A stretch of DNA of 5,828 nucleotides from the NCBI GenBank assembly GCA_031260385.1, contig JAIRKB010000172.1:1-5828 (forward strand), read 5' to 3'. Each line of letters begins with the position of its first letter. The first letter of the stretch is position 1. Shown in pieces: positions 1 through 5,828 of this stretch. This stretch comes from Propionibacteriaceae bacterium. Lineage in GTDB: Bacteria; Actinomycetota; Actinomycetes; Propionibacteriales; Propionibacteriaceae. The notes under the pieces are model-generated. The model did not search any database and was not told where the DNA came from. It worked only from the letters and a program-made list of their open reading frames with translations. The position numbers and the translations under genes were made by a program.

Positions 1-246
1 ATTGAGCTGAACGAGGCCTTCGCCGCCCAAGCGGTCGCGGTGATTCGCGACACTGGCCTTGATCCGGTGATCACTAACCCACTTGGCGGCGCAATTGCCT
101 GGGGTCATCCAATTGGTGCCACTGGCGCGATTCTGACGTTACGCACCTTGCTGAATCTGAAGAAGAATGCCATTGAGTTGGGCCTCGTCGCGATGTGTAT
201 CGGCGGGGGCCAAGCTGTCGCCGCTGTGCTGAGAGCGCGTGACTAA
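1..246 (+). CDS. Thiolase (acetyl-CoA acetyltransferase family), C-terminal fragment
   Basis: This is the last 81 codons of a thiolase, open at the left window edge; family members are about 390-400 residues, so roughly four fifths of the gene lies outside. The reading frame runs from base 1 to a TAA at 244-246. Three hallmark motifs of the C-terminal thiolase domain are visible: NEAFAAQ (codons 4-10), GGAIAWGHPIGATGA with the catalytic histidine codon at 106-108, and MCIGGGQ with the catalytic cysteine codon at 196-198. The nucleophilic cysteine of the N-terminal domain is not in the window. Thiolases make or cleave 3-ketoacyl-CoA in the cytosol. Degradative and biosynthetic types cannot be separated from this fragment. 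The tryptophan before GHP replaces the more usual leucine or similar residue, a minor oddity. The stop is 58 nt before the MFS gene, so co-transcription is plausible. Family assignment is sure; substrate is unknown. Confidence 0.95.
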   Translation: MELNEAFAAQAVAVIRDTGLDPVITNPLGGAIAWGHPIGATGAILTLRTLLNLKKNAIELGLVAMCIGGGQAVAAVLRARD

Positions 247-290
247 CTCCTAAGGCGGTGAACCCCTCATCGTCCCCGTCCAGTTATTTT

Positions 291-297
291 GAGAGGA
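291..297 (+). promoter_or_regulatory. Ribosome binding site of the MFS gene
   Basis: The purine run GAGAGGA contains AGAGGA, a good match to the anti-Shine-Dalgarno, and ends 7 nt before a TTG codon at 305. This spacing is what selects the TTG as the start of the permease; no ATG or GTG in the same frame is better placed. Confidence 0.7.
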
Positions 298-304
298 AAA
301 TCCT

Positions 305-1630
305 TTGTCGACCAACATCGCAGTAGTCCACGACGACGAGCGTACCATCCGCCTGGATGGCATCTGCCGGCGCAACTATGTCAAGCTGATGCCGCTGCTC
401 GTACTTGTCTACATCATCAGCTTCATCGACCGTACCAATATCGGCATGGCCAAGAAAGCCTTGGAGATCGACGTCGGCATCTCAGCGGCGGCCTACGGCC
501 TAGGCGCTGGGCTATTCTTCCTGACCTACTCCACCATGGAAATCCCTTCCAATCTGATCATGCATCGGCTTGGCGCCCGTTTCTGGATCGCGCGAATCAT
601 GATCACCTGGGGAATCGTCTCCATGTTGATGGCGATCACCTGGAGCCCGGCTAGTTTCTATGTGCTGCGCCTGCTCTTGGGTGCCTGCGAGGCCGGCTTG
701 TACCCGGGCATTATCTTGTTCATCACCTACTGGTTCCCCAAGCGCTACCGTGCCCGCGCGAACGGTCTGTTTCTGCTCGGGGTTTCTCTGGCGAACATTA
801 TCGGGGCGCCGCTAGGCGGATTGCTGTTGAACCTTCAAGGGATGGGCGGTCTGCACGGCTGGCAGTGGATGTTTATCCTTGAGGGTGCGCCGGCTGTTCT
901 CCTAGCGTTTGTCGTCTGGTTCTGGCTGCCGGACAACCCGGCCAAAGCCAAGTGGATGACGGGCGAAGAGAAGACCCTGCTGATGGACACCTTGGCTGAA
1001 GAAGACACCGGTGCCTCGAGCAACCATGGTGGACTGCGGGCCCTGCTTCCGGTGGTTCGTGATCCCCAGATCTGGCTCATTGTCGCGGTCTACTTCACCC
1101 ATCAGATGGCGGTGTATTCGCTGAGTTACTTCCTGCCATCGATTATCCACTCCTATGCGGCCTTCTCGACGGTGAAGATTGGGCTCTTGACGGCGATACC
1201 GTGGATTGCGGCCGCGATTGGTGGTTTGTTGATTCCCCGATTCGCGACCAATCTGTTCAAATCGCGAGCGATCATCTCGGGAGGTCTGGCGATGGTCACC
1301 GGTGGACTGACCTTGGCTGCCCTCGCCAAAAATGGCCTGGTAATCGCTCTAATCGGGTTTGCTGCCGCGGCCTTTGCGTTCTTTATTATTCAATCGGTAT
1401 TGTTTACCTTCCCTCCACAGCGCTTGTCTGGTACGGCGATGGCCGGTGGTATCGCCCTGGTGAACTGTTGCGGCTTGGCTGGCGGGTTCCTTGGGCCAAC
1501 CATTATGGGCCAGGTTGAGACCGTGACCGGCAATCCCTCCGGCGGACTGTGGTTCATCGTTGTTTTGACGGCGGTTGGGGCTTGTTTGGCCTGGTTCCTG
1601 AAGAGCACTAGGACGACCGACAAGACTTAA
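305..1630 (+). CDS. MFS permease, anion:cation symporter (ACS) family
   Basis: A 441-residue inner-membrane transporter, a normal length for the ACS branch of the major facilitator superfamily (phthalate, tartrate, glucarate/galactarate and hexuronate permeases). About 12 membrane helices can be placed by eye: near 27-44, 62-83, 94-112, 118-140, 152-177, 187-208, then a charged central loop (209-255, with PDNPAKAKWMTGEEK), and 256-280, 290-312, 322-341, 343-366, 377-402, 413-433. Family signatures are FIDRTNIGMA at 40-49 (D42, R43, N45), the helix 2-3 loop HRLGARFW, RLLLGACEAGLYPG in helix 4, YWFPKRYRARANG at 142-154, and EGAPA at 193-197. The N-terminus is short and cytoplasmic. The TTG start is supported by an AGAGGA element 7 nt upstream. 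Glycerate kinase follows 14 nt downstream, as beside sugar-acid permeases of the GarP type, so an organic acid (glycerate, aldarate or similar) is the best substrate guess. This is inference; family placement is secure. Confidence 0.93.
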   Translation: MSTNIAVVHDDERTIRLDGICRRNYVKLMPLLVLVYIISFIDRTNIGMAKKALEIDVGISAAAYGLGAGLFFLTYSTMEIPSNLIMHRLGARFWIARIMITWGIVSMLMAITWSPASFYVLRLLLGACEAGLYPGIILFITYWFPKRYRARANGLFLLGVSLANIIGAPLGGLLLNLQGMGGLHGWQWMFILEGAPAVLLAFVVWFWLPDNPAKAKWMTGEEKTLLMDTLAEEDTGASSNHGGLRALLPVVRDPQIWLIVAVYFTHQMAVYSLSYFLPSIIHSYAAFSTVKIGLLTAIPWIAAAIGGLLIPRFATNLFKSRAIISGGLAMVTGGLTLAALAKNGLVIALIGFAAAAFAFFIIQSVLFTFPPQRLSGTAMAGGIALVNCCGLAGGFLGPTIMGQVETVTGNPSGGLWFIVVLTAVGACLAWFLKSTRTTDKT

Positions 1631-1644
1631 GGTTAGGACCAAGG

Positions 1645-2748
1645 GTGAGGATCATCATTGCGCCCGACTCATTTAAAGAGTCGATGACTGCCGTCCAGGC
1701 AGCCGAAGCGATTGAGCTTGGCGTACGGGATGTCTGGCCGAGTGCTAGTTGTCGCCTCATGCCTTTGTCCGATGGTGGCGAAGGCATAGGCGATATCCTC
1801 ACGACAGTCTTGGGTGGAGTCCAGGTGCCGGTTGGTGTTCACGACGCTCGGGGGCATTGGCGGCAAGCCCACATTGGGTGGGTGGAGCGCGAACGCCTCG
1901 CAGTGGTCGAGAGCGCACTGGCGGTTGGGCTTGGTTTGATCGAGGCGAATGAACGCGACATTATGACTGCGACTAGTCGTGGCGTTGGCGAGATGCTCAC
2001 CGCGGCCCTGGACCTCGATCCCACTCGGATCATCCTCGGATTGGGCGGAACGGCGACCAATGATGGGGGAGCTGGGATGCTACAGGCCCTCGGGGTTGGT
2101 TTGGTTGATGCCGCTGGGCAGGCATTGTCCCCTGGAGGGGCCGCCTTGCTTGATCTAGCGAGCGTCGACTTCGCCGAGCTAGATCCGCGCTGGGCGCTGG
2201 TGAGGCTCGACATCGCTTGTGATGTCAGCAACCCTTTGACCGGGCCGCAGGGGGCTAGTGCGATTTTTGGTCCCCAGAAAGGCGCAACCGCCAACCAGGT
2301 GGAGGTGCTTGATCGGGCCCTAGTCCACTTGGCCGCGATGATCAATTCCCCTGATAGCGACCAACCGGGGATCGGTGCGGCCGGTGGGATGGCCCTCGGT
2401 TTGGTGACCTTGCTCAGTGCCAAACTCACGCCCGGCATCGAGTTGGTGCTTGATGCCTGCGGTTTCGACGAGCAGGTTGCTGGATCGGATCTGGTCTTGA
2501 CCGGGGAAGGCTCAATTGACTCACAGACGGCCGCCGGGAAAACCCCGTTGGGGGTTGCGCGAGCGGCCGCCCGCCACGGTGTTGGCACGATTGTTTTCGC
2601 TGGCAAAGTGAACTGCCCACTGATCAGTCCCTTTCAGGCGATGGTGGCGATCTCCGATCATGAAACTTCGCTTCGTACGGCCCTCGCTAACGGACCGGCC
2701 AATCTACGCGCTGCGGTGGCGCGGACCCTCGCCAGTTGGGGGAAATGA
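1645..2748 (+). CDS. garK: Glycerate kinase (GarK/GlxK family)
   Basis: A 367-residue cytosolic enzyme, close to the usual 370-385 of glycerate kinase type 1. The family phosphorylates D-glycerate with ATP; E. coli GarK and GlxK make 2-phosphoglycerate, which enters lower glycolysis. Motifs in order are APDSFKES (6-13), PLSDGGEG (40-47), GLGGTATNDGGAG (132-144), CDVSNPLTGP (192-201), FGPQKGAT, GAAGGMALGL and DLVLTGEGSID (282-292). All are intact, so the enzyme should be active. The start is GTG at 1645, giving the canonical MRIIIAPDSFK beginning; AGGA at 1635-1638 lies 6 nt upstream. The gene is 14 nt after the permease stop and overlaps the acyl-CoA synthetase by 4 nt, so the three form one transcription unit. 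Glycerate usually arises from tartronate semialdehyde (glyoxylate, aldarate) or is imported directly; which applies here is not visible. The symbol is given at family level; glxK would be equally defensible. Confidence 0.95.
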   Translation: MRIIIAPDSFKESMTAVQAAEAIELGVRDVWPSASCRLMPLSDGGEGIGDILTTVLGGVQVPVGVHDARGHWRQAHIGWVERERLAVVESALAVGLGLIEANERDIMTATSRGVGEMLTAALDLDPTRIILGLGGTATNDGGAGMLQALGVGLVDAAGQALSPGGAALLDLASVDFAELDPRWALVRLDIACDVSNPLTGPQGASAIFGPQKGATANQVEVLDRALVHLAAMINSPDSDQPGIGAAGGMALGLVTLLSAKLTPGIELVLDACGFDEQVAGSDLVLTGEGSIDSQTAAGKTPLGVARAAARHGVGTIVFAGKVNCPLISPFQAMVAISDHETSLRTALANGPANLRAAVARTLASWGK

Positions 2749-4337
2749 TGGACTCTCAGCGTGTCTGGGGGGCTCAGGTGGCTGGGGATATGGTCACCCG
2801 CCTTAGCCATGGCCGTTTGGTCGTGACTTATCCCGATCTGCCAGACTCCTTGGCTCACTCGTTGCTGGCGAGAGCCGAGGGTACGCCCGATCGCATCGCC
2901 TTAACCGACGATAACGAGCGCGACTGGACTTGTCTCGAGTTAGCCCAGTTGGCTAATCGTTTCGGCCGCTACCTGCGTAAAACCATTGGGCTAAACCCTG
3001 GTGATCGGGTGGCCTTGCTTCTAGACTGCACCGCCGAGTTTGTCATCGCGGCGTACGGTTGCAACTGGGTGGGCGGGGTCATCGTGCCCCTGTCGACCAA
3101 GCTCACCGCCAGGCAAGCAGCAGATTTAGTGAAACTCGCCCGGGCTCAAGTGGTGGTTTGCGAGCCGCGGTTTGCCGCTTGGTTCGATCGCTTGGACGTG
3201 GAGATTCTTACGGTTGAGCCGAGGGACTCCACCCCGCTACCGGACTGGCTCGAACCAGTTGCTCGACTACCCCAAGGTGGTCTTGACGACGATGCAGTCG
3301 TCATGTTCACCTCAGGCACTACCTCCCAAGCCAAAGCGGTTGTCTTGACGAATCTCAACCTCGCTCACGCGATCATCAGCTACCAGCGCACCCTTGGGGT
3401 GGACGCCGAAGATCGGTTCTTACTACCGGTCCCGATCTATCACATCACCGGCTTGGTTGCGGTGCTAGGTTTGAGCCTCCAGGTCGGGGCGCGGTTATTT
3501 CTCCACAAACGGTTCAACGCCGAGCGGGTGATTGAGACCATGGCGGATAAGGCAATCACGATGCTTCACGCCTCGCCAACGGTCTTCGGCAAGCTACTGG
3601 ATGCCCGCGTCGGCAACCCCAACCTGCCATCGGTGCGCCTGCTCGTTTGTGGTGCGGCTCATATGCCGATCAGTCGTATCCAGGAGCTTCACCAGTGGAT
3701 GCCAAGGATGGCTTTTCGGACAGTGTACGGATTGACTGAGACCGCTTCACCAGCTTTTATCTTCCCGGGTGATGCCGCCACCTCCACCTTAATTGGTTCC
3801 TCCGGAGTGCCGATTCCCGGGTTACTCGCCGAGATCGTTGGACCGGACGGAGCCCCGGTCCCACCTGGTGAGCCGGGCGAGATCACCTTATTCGGGGCGG
3901 GGATCGCTCGCGCCTACGATTCACCACAGAACGGCGGGGCTACGCCAGGAATCACTACCGAAGGGTGGCTGTTCACCGGTGACATCGGCGTGGTCACCTC
4001 GGAGGGCTATCTGAGAGTCGTCGATCGCAAGAAAGACATGATTAACCGAGGCGGCGAAAAAATCTGGTGCATTGAAGTCGAGGAAGCGCTGCGTCAACTA
4101 GAGGAAGTCAGTGATGCGGCGGTCGTGGCGGTCCCCGATGAGGTCTACGGCGAGGTTGTTGGGGCAGTGGTGGTAGCAAATCCCGGTGCGATTCTCGACC
4201 CGGACCTGGTCAGGGAGCGCCTCAAGAGTTATCTGGCTCCCAACCAGATCCCTCAACGGATCCTCACCCGATCTGCCCTGCCGCTCGCGCCCACCGGAAA
4301 GATAGACAAGCGCGCGATCCGCCAACTGGTTATATAA
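2745..4337 (+). CDS. AMP-forming acyl-CoA synthetase (class I adenylate-forming, ANL family)
   Basis: A 530-residue ligase of the usual length for the family. It converts a carboxylic acid, ATP and CoA to acyl-CoA, AMP and PPi through an acyl-adenylate. Visible core motifs are the phosphate-binding loop TSGTTSQAKAV (189-199), YGLTETAS (328-335), GWLFTGD (407-413, D413 expected to hold the AMP ribose), the hinge region VVDRKKD (425-431), the MINRGGEKI loop, and PTGKIDK near the C-terminus with the adenylation lysine K519. The phosphate loop departs from the common TSGTTGxPKGV; a serine at the same place is known in CaiC-like and AAE3/Pcs60-like ligases, but the alanines are less usual. I chose ATG 2745 because it overlaps the kinase stop as ATGA. 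ATG 2748 is equally possible, and TTG 2736 would add three residues. A GGGGGA run (2738-2743) may serve as ribosome binding site. No signal peptide or membrane segment is seen. The acid substrate is not predictable; neighbours point to a carboxylate brought in by the permease and a product passed toward the thiolase. Confidence 0.92.
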   Translation: MMDSQRVWGAQVAGDMVTRLSHGRLVVTYPDLPDSLAHSLLARAEGTPDRIALTDDNERDWTCLELAQLANRFGRYLRKTIGLNPGDRVALLLDCTAEFVIAAYGCNWVGGVIVPLSTKLTARQAADLVKLARAQVVVCEPRFAAWFDRLDVEILTVEPRDSTPLPDWLEPVARLPQGGLDDDAVVMFTSGTTSQAKAVVLTNLNLAHAIISYQRTLGVDAEDRFLLPVPIYHITGLVAVLGLSLQVGARLFLHKRFNAERVIETMADKAITMLHASPTVFGKLLDARVGNPNLPSVRLLVCGAAHMPISRIQELHQWMPRMAFRTVYGLTETASPAFIFPGDAATSTLIGSSGVPIPGLLAEIVGPDGAPVPPGEPGEITLFGAGIARAYDSPQNGGATPGITTEGWLFTGDIGVVTSEGYLRVVDRKKDMINRGGEKIWCIEVEEALRQLEEVSDAAVVAVPDEVYGEVVGAVVVANPGAILDPDLVRERLKSYLAPNQIPQRILTRSALPLAPTGKIDKRAIRQLVI

Positions 4338-4350
4338 CACCCGGCGTGAG

Positions 4351-4392
4351 TGGCTTGAGTGGGGACGGTCCTGGCTTGAGTGGGGACGGTCC
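4351..4392 (+). repeat. Perfect 21-bp tandem duplication
   Basis: Two identical 21-bp units lie head to tail at 4351-4371 and 4372-4392. Each begins TGGCTTGAG and contains GGGGACGGTCC. A further TGG follows, so the period match extends to 45 bp. Each unit holds the short palindrome-like GGACGGTCC, and an extra GAGTGG just upstream (4348-4353) echoes the unit. The repeat lies 13 nt after the acyl-CoA synthetase stop and outside any gene I support. Similar GGGGAC-type elements occur in intergenic repeat families of many bacteria, some linked to REP-type elements, but I cannot test membership here. Confidence 0.9.
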
Positions 4393-4424
4393 TGGTGGCC
4401 GTTATGGGCTAAATGCGGCTTGAT

Positions 4425-4450
4425 AACTAAGGATTGTTTCTCCTTGAGTT
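4425..4450. repeat. Imperfect inverted repeat (candidate operator or weak hairpin)
   Basis: AACTAAGGA (4425-4433) is mirrored by TCCTTGAGTT (4441-4450), giving nine base pairs with one bulged G at 4446 and a 7-nt loop TTGTTTC. It lies 24 nt upstream of the -10 box of the ATPase gene, where a regulator could bind. As RNA it could also be a weak hairpin at the end of the upstream operon, but no T-run follows the stem, so an intrinsic terminator is doubtful. Confidence 0.45.
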
Positions 4451-4465
4451 CCTGCATTCCGTGGA

Positions 4466-4487
4466 AATATGTGTTATAACATTAATT
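4466..4487 (+). promoter_or_regulatory. Extended -10 promoter with overlapping dyad, leaderless start of the ATPase gene
   Basis: TGTTATAAC at 4472-4480 is an extended -10 element: TGT followed by TATAAC, five of six matches to TATAAT. The -10 box ends at 4480, so transcription should begin near 4487-4488, which is the A of the ATPase ATG, and the mRNA would be leaderless. This agrees with the lack of any Shine-Dalgarno before that ATG. No strong -35 is present at the proper distance (CTGCAT at 4452-4457 matches three of six), as is common for extended -10 promoters. The same bases form a perfect 10-bp palindrome TGTTATAACA (4472-4481), flanked symmetrically by AAT and ATT three bases away on each side, which suggests an operator covering the -10 box. 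Confidence 0.55.
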
Positions 4488-5828
4488 ATGGAAGTACTTA
4501 CGGATCTTTTCGTGGCGATGAAAACCGATCCGGATGCTGGCTTGACGGATGAACAGGCAGTCGGCATTCGGAGGGAAACCGGGCTGAACGTCCTGGAAGA
4601 GGCTAAGAAGGAGACTGGCTTACAGAAGTTTGGTCGGCACATGAAGGATTTTACGGTGCTGATCCTCTTGGCGGCCGGATGTATTGCGCTGTATTCGGCG
4701 ATTTGGGGCCAGGGGAGTGACAAAGGCTTTACCGATGCGATTGTGATCTTTGCGATCGTGATTGTCAATGTCACACTGGCGGTACGTCAGGAAATGGGGG
4801 CGGAGAGGTCTTTGGAGGCTTTGAAGCGGCTGACGGCGCAGATGACAACCGTCATCCGTGGGGGAGTGAAGCAGAACGTCTCCGCTGAGCAACTGGTGCC
4901 TGGAGACATCATTGTTGTGGAGGCCGGGGACATGGTCCCGGCGGACGCGCGGTTGATTGAAAGCTTTGGGTTGAAGGTCGACGAGGCGCTTCTAACGGGC
5001 GAAAGCTTGCCAGTAGAAAAAGATGCGACCGCCGAGGTTGCCCAGGGGGCCGCTCTCGGCGACCGAATAAACATGTTGTTCTCCAGTTGCCTGATCACCA
5101 ATGGAAAAGCTAAGGCCGTTGTGGTTGAAACTGGTATGACCACCGAAGTCGGCCGCATCGCGGGGTTACTAAACAAGACTGTCAAGGACAGAACGCCCCT
5201 GCAACGAAAGATGGATGGGCTAGCCAGGAATATCTGTGTGCTCGCTCTGGTCTCGGGTGCCGTCCTTTTTGCCTTGCAGTCTTTTCTGCTGAACGCCCAG
5301 GGGCTGCCGGTTGAGTTGTCGCAGCGGCTGCTCTATTCGGTGGCTTTGGCGGTGGCCGCGATTCCGGAATGCCTGCCGATTATCGTGACCATCACCCTGG
5401 CCTACGGCGTGGTGACGATGGCGAAGAAAAATGCCATTTTGCGAAAAATCCCGGCGGTTGAAACCTTGGGTAGCGCTTCGGTGATCTGCTCAGATAAGAC
5501 CGGCACCTTGACCATGAACCGGATGGTGATCCAGAAGGTGTGGGCCCTGGGGCACGATCCGATCGACGCCACCGCGGAGTTCAACCACGACCAGACGCGC
5601 CTGATGGAGATGATGGGGCTAGCCAGCAACGCCGCGATCTCTGTCATTGATGGCAAAGAGAGTGAGATCGGGGATCCGACGGAAACCGCCATCATTCGTT
5701 TGCTAAAAGACAAACGGATCGACAAGGACACCTTGGATGCGATCTTCCCCCGGGTGTTCGAGGTGCCTTTTGATTCCGACCGGAAGCTGATGACGACCGT
5801 TCACTCCACTGACGATCTAGAGGATGTT
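4488..5828 (+). CDS. P2A-type (SERCA-like) cation-transporting P-type ATPase, N-terminal part
   Basis: The frame is open from ATG 4488 to the right window edge (447 codons); full-length family members have about 850-1000 residues. It is an inner-membrane pump, most likely exporting Ca2+ (or Mn2+) at the cost of ATP. In order: an N-terminal cation-ATPase region with GLTDEQAVGIRRETGLNVL, M1 near 55-75, M2 near 80-98, the actuator domain with PGD and TGES (170-173), M3 near 250-270, M4 with AVAAIPECLP (C295), the linker AKKNAILRKIPAVETLG, the phosphorylation motif DKTGT (336-340, D336), and part of the nucleotide domain with DPTE (396-399) and PFDSDRK. The M4-to-DKTGT stretch follows eukaryotic SERCA closely. 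The conserved glycine of PEGLP is cysteine here; the ion-ligand glutamate E294 is kept. M5-M10, needed to settle ion specificity, are outside. The start fits the family N-terminus and a leaderless mRNA; in-frame GTG 4461 is less likely because it would lie upstream of the -10 box. The 150-nt gap and own promoter suggest independence from the operon to the left. Confidence 0.95.
   Translation, partial: MEVLTDLFVAMKTDPDAGLTDEQAVGIRRETGLNVLEEAKKETGLQKFGRHMKDFTVLILLAAGCIALYSAIWGQGSDKGFTDAIVIFAIVIVNVTLAVRQEMGAERSLEALKRLTAQMTTVIRGGVKQNVSAEQLVPGDIIVVEAGDMVPADARLIESFGLKVDEALLTGESLPVEKDATAEVAQGAALGDRINMLFSSCLITNGKAKAVVVETGMTTEVGRIAGLLNKTVKDRTPLQRKMDGLARNICVLALVSGAVLFALQSFLLNAQGLPVELSQRLLYSVALAVAAIPECLPIIVTITLAYGVVTMAKKNAILRKIPAVETLGSASVICSDKTGTLTMNRMVIQKVWALGHDPIDATAEFNHDQTRLMEMMGLASNAAISVIDGKESEIGDPTETAIIRLLKDKRIDKDTLDAIFPRVFEVPFDSDRKLMTTVHSTDDLEDV

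Noticed and set aside
247..304. Possible promoter between thiolase and permease
   Set aside because: The 58-nt gap holds TTATTTT near 284 but no -35/-10 pair at acceptable spacing; only the ribosome binding site is supported.
289..654. 121-codon + strand frame overlapping the start of the permease
   Set aside because: It is out of frame with the clearly membrane-spanning permease; the product is rich in His, Arg and Pro without a motif.
1839..2606. 255-codon open frame on the minus strand inside the glycerate kinase gene
   Set aside because: It is antisense to a gene with complete family motifs, its translation is rich in Ser, Pro, Ala and Arg with no recognisable domain, and no promoter or ribosome binding site is evident. 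It is a codon-bias shadow.
4396..4411. Possible intrinsic terminator after the acyl-CoA synthetase (GGCC...GGGCT)
   Set aside because: Only about four pairs including a G-T wobble can form, and no T-run follows; too weak to call.
4098..4457. Minus-strand frame covering the 21-bp repeats, with a repeated RPHSS peptide
   Set aside because: The peptide repeat only mirrors the DNA duplication, which has a period divisible by three, and most of the frame is antisense to the acyl-CoA synthetase gene.
4427..5731. Several minus-strand frames of 90-132 codons opposite the ATPase gene
   Set aside because: All are antisense to a continuous frame with TGES, DKTGT and DPTE motifs; the translations show no domain and look like shadows.
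1..5828. Search for tRNA, rRNA, CRISPR, transposase, toxin-antitoxin or phage-defence genes
   Set aside because: Nothing was seen that matches; the window is almost entirely filled by five ordinary metabolic or transport genes.

Overview
The window is a compact, mostly one-strand stretch of bacterial DNA with moderately high GC (55-63 % in lines counted by hand). It carries five genes on the + strand, the first and last cut by the window edges. Three of the internal starts are GTG, TTG or ATG in tight spacing. The last gene appears to be read from a leaderless mRNA: an extended -10 box sits 7 nt before its ATG and there is no Shine-Dalgarno. Moderate-to-high GC, frequent non-ATG starts and leaderless expression fit an actinobacterium, but this is a weak inference and no gene here is taxonomically diagnostic.

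Left block (1-4337), a probable catabolic operon: the 3' end of a thiolase (1-246), an anion:cation-symporter type MFS permease (305-1630), a glycerate kinase of the GarK/GlxK family (1645-2748), and an AMP-forming acyl-CoA synthetase (2745-4337). Gaps are 58 nt, 14 nt and a 4-nt ATGA overlap, so at least the last three are very likely co-transcribed. The likely theme is uptake of an organic or sugar acid, CoA activation, thiolytic cleavage, and entry of a C3 acid (glycerate) into glycolysis as phosphoglycerate. The true substrate cannot be read from the sequence. Thiolase and acyl-CoA ligase beside glycerate kinase is not a standard pathway cassette that I recognise.

Intergenic region (4338-4487, 150 nt): a perfect 21-bp tandem duplication, an imperfect inverted repeat, and an AT-rich promoter with a dyad symmetry over its -10 box. 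No convincing intrinsic terminator was found after the acyl-CoA synthetase gene.

Right block (4488-5828, open at the right edge): the N-terminal half of a P2A-type (SERCA-like) cation-transporting P-type ATPase, probably Ca2+-exporting. All the visible catalytic motifs are intact, but the M4 ion-binding motif reads PECLP instead of PEGLP. The gene has its own promoter and is probably unrelated to the catabolic operon.

No RNA gene, CRISPR array, transposase or integrase was seen. The most interesting material is the M4 cysteine, the leaderless and palindromic ATPase promoter, the 21-bp tandem repeat, and the unusual gene combination in the left block.
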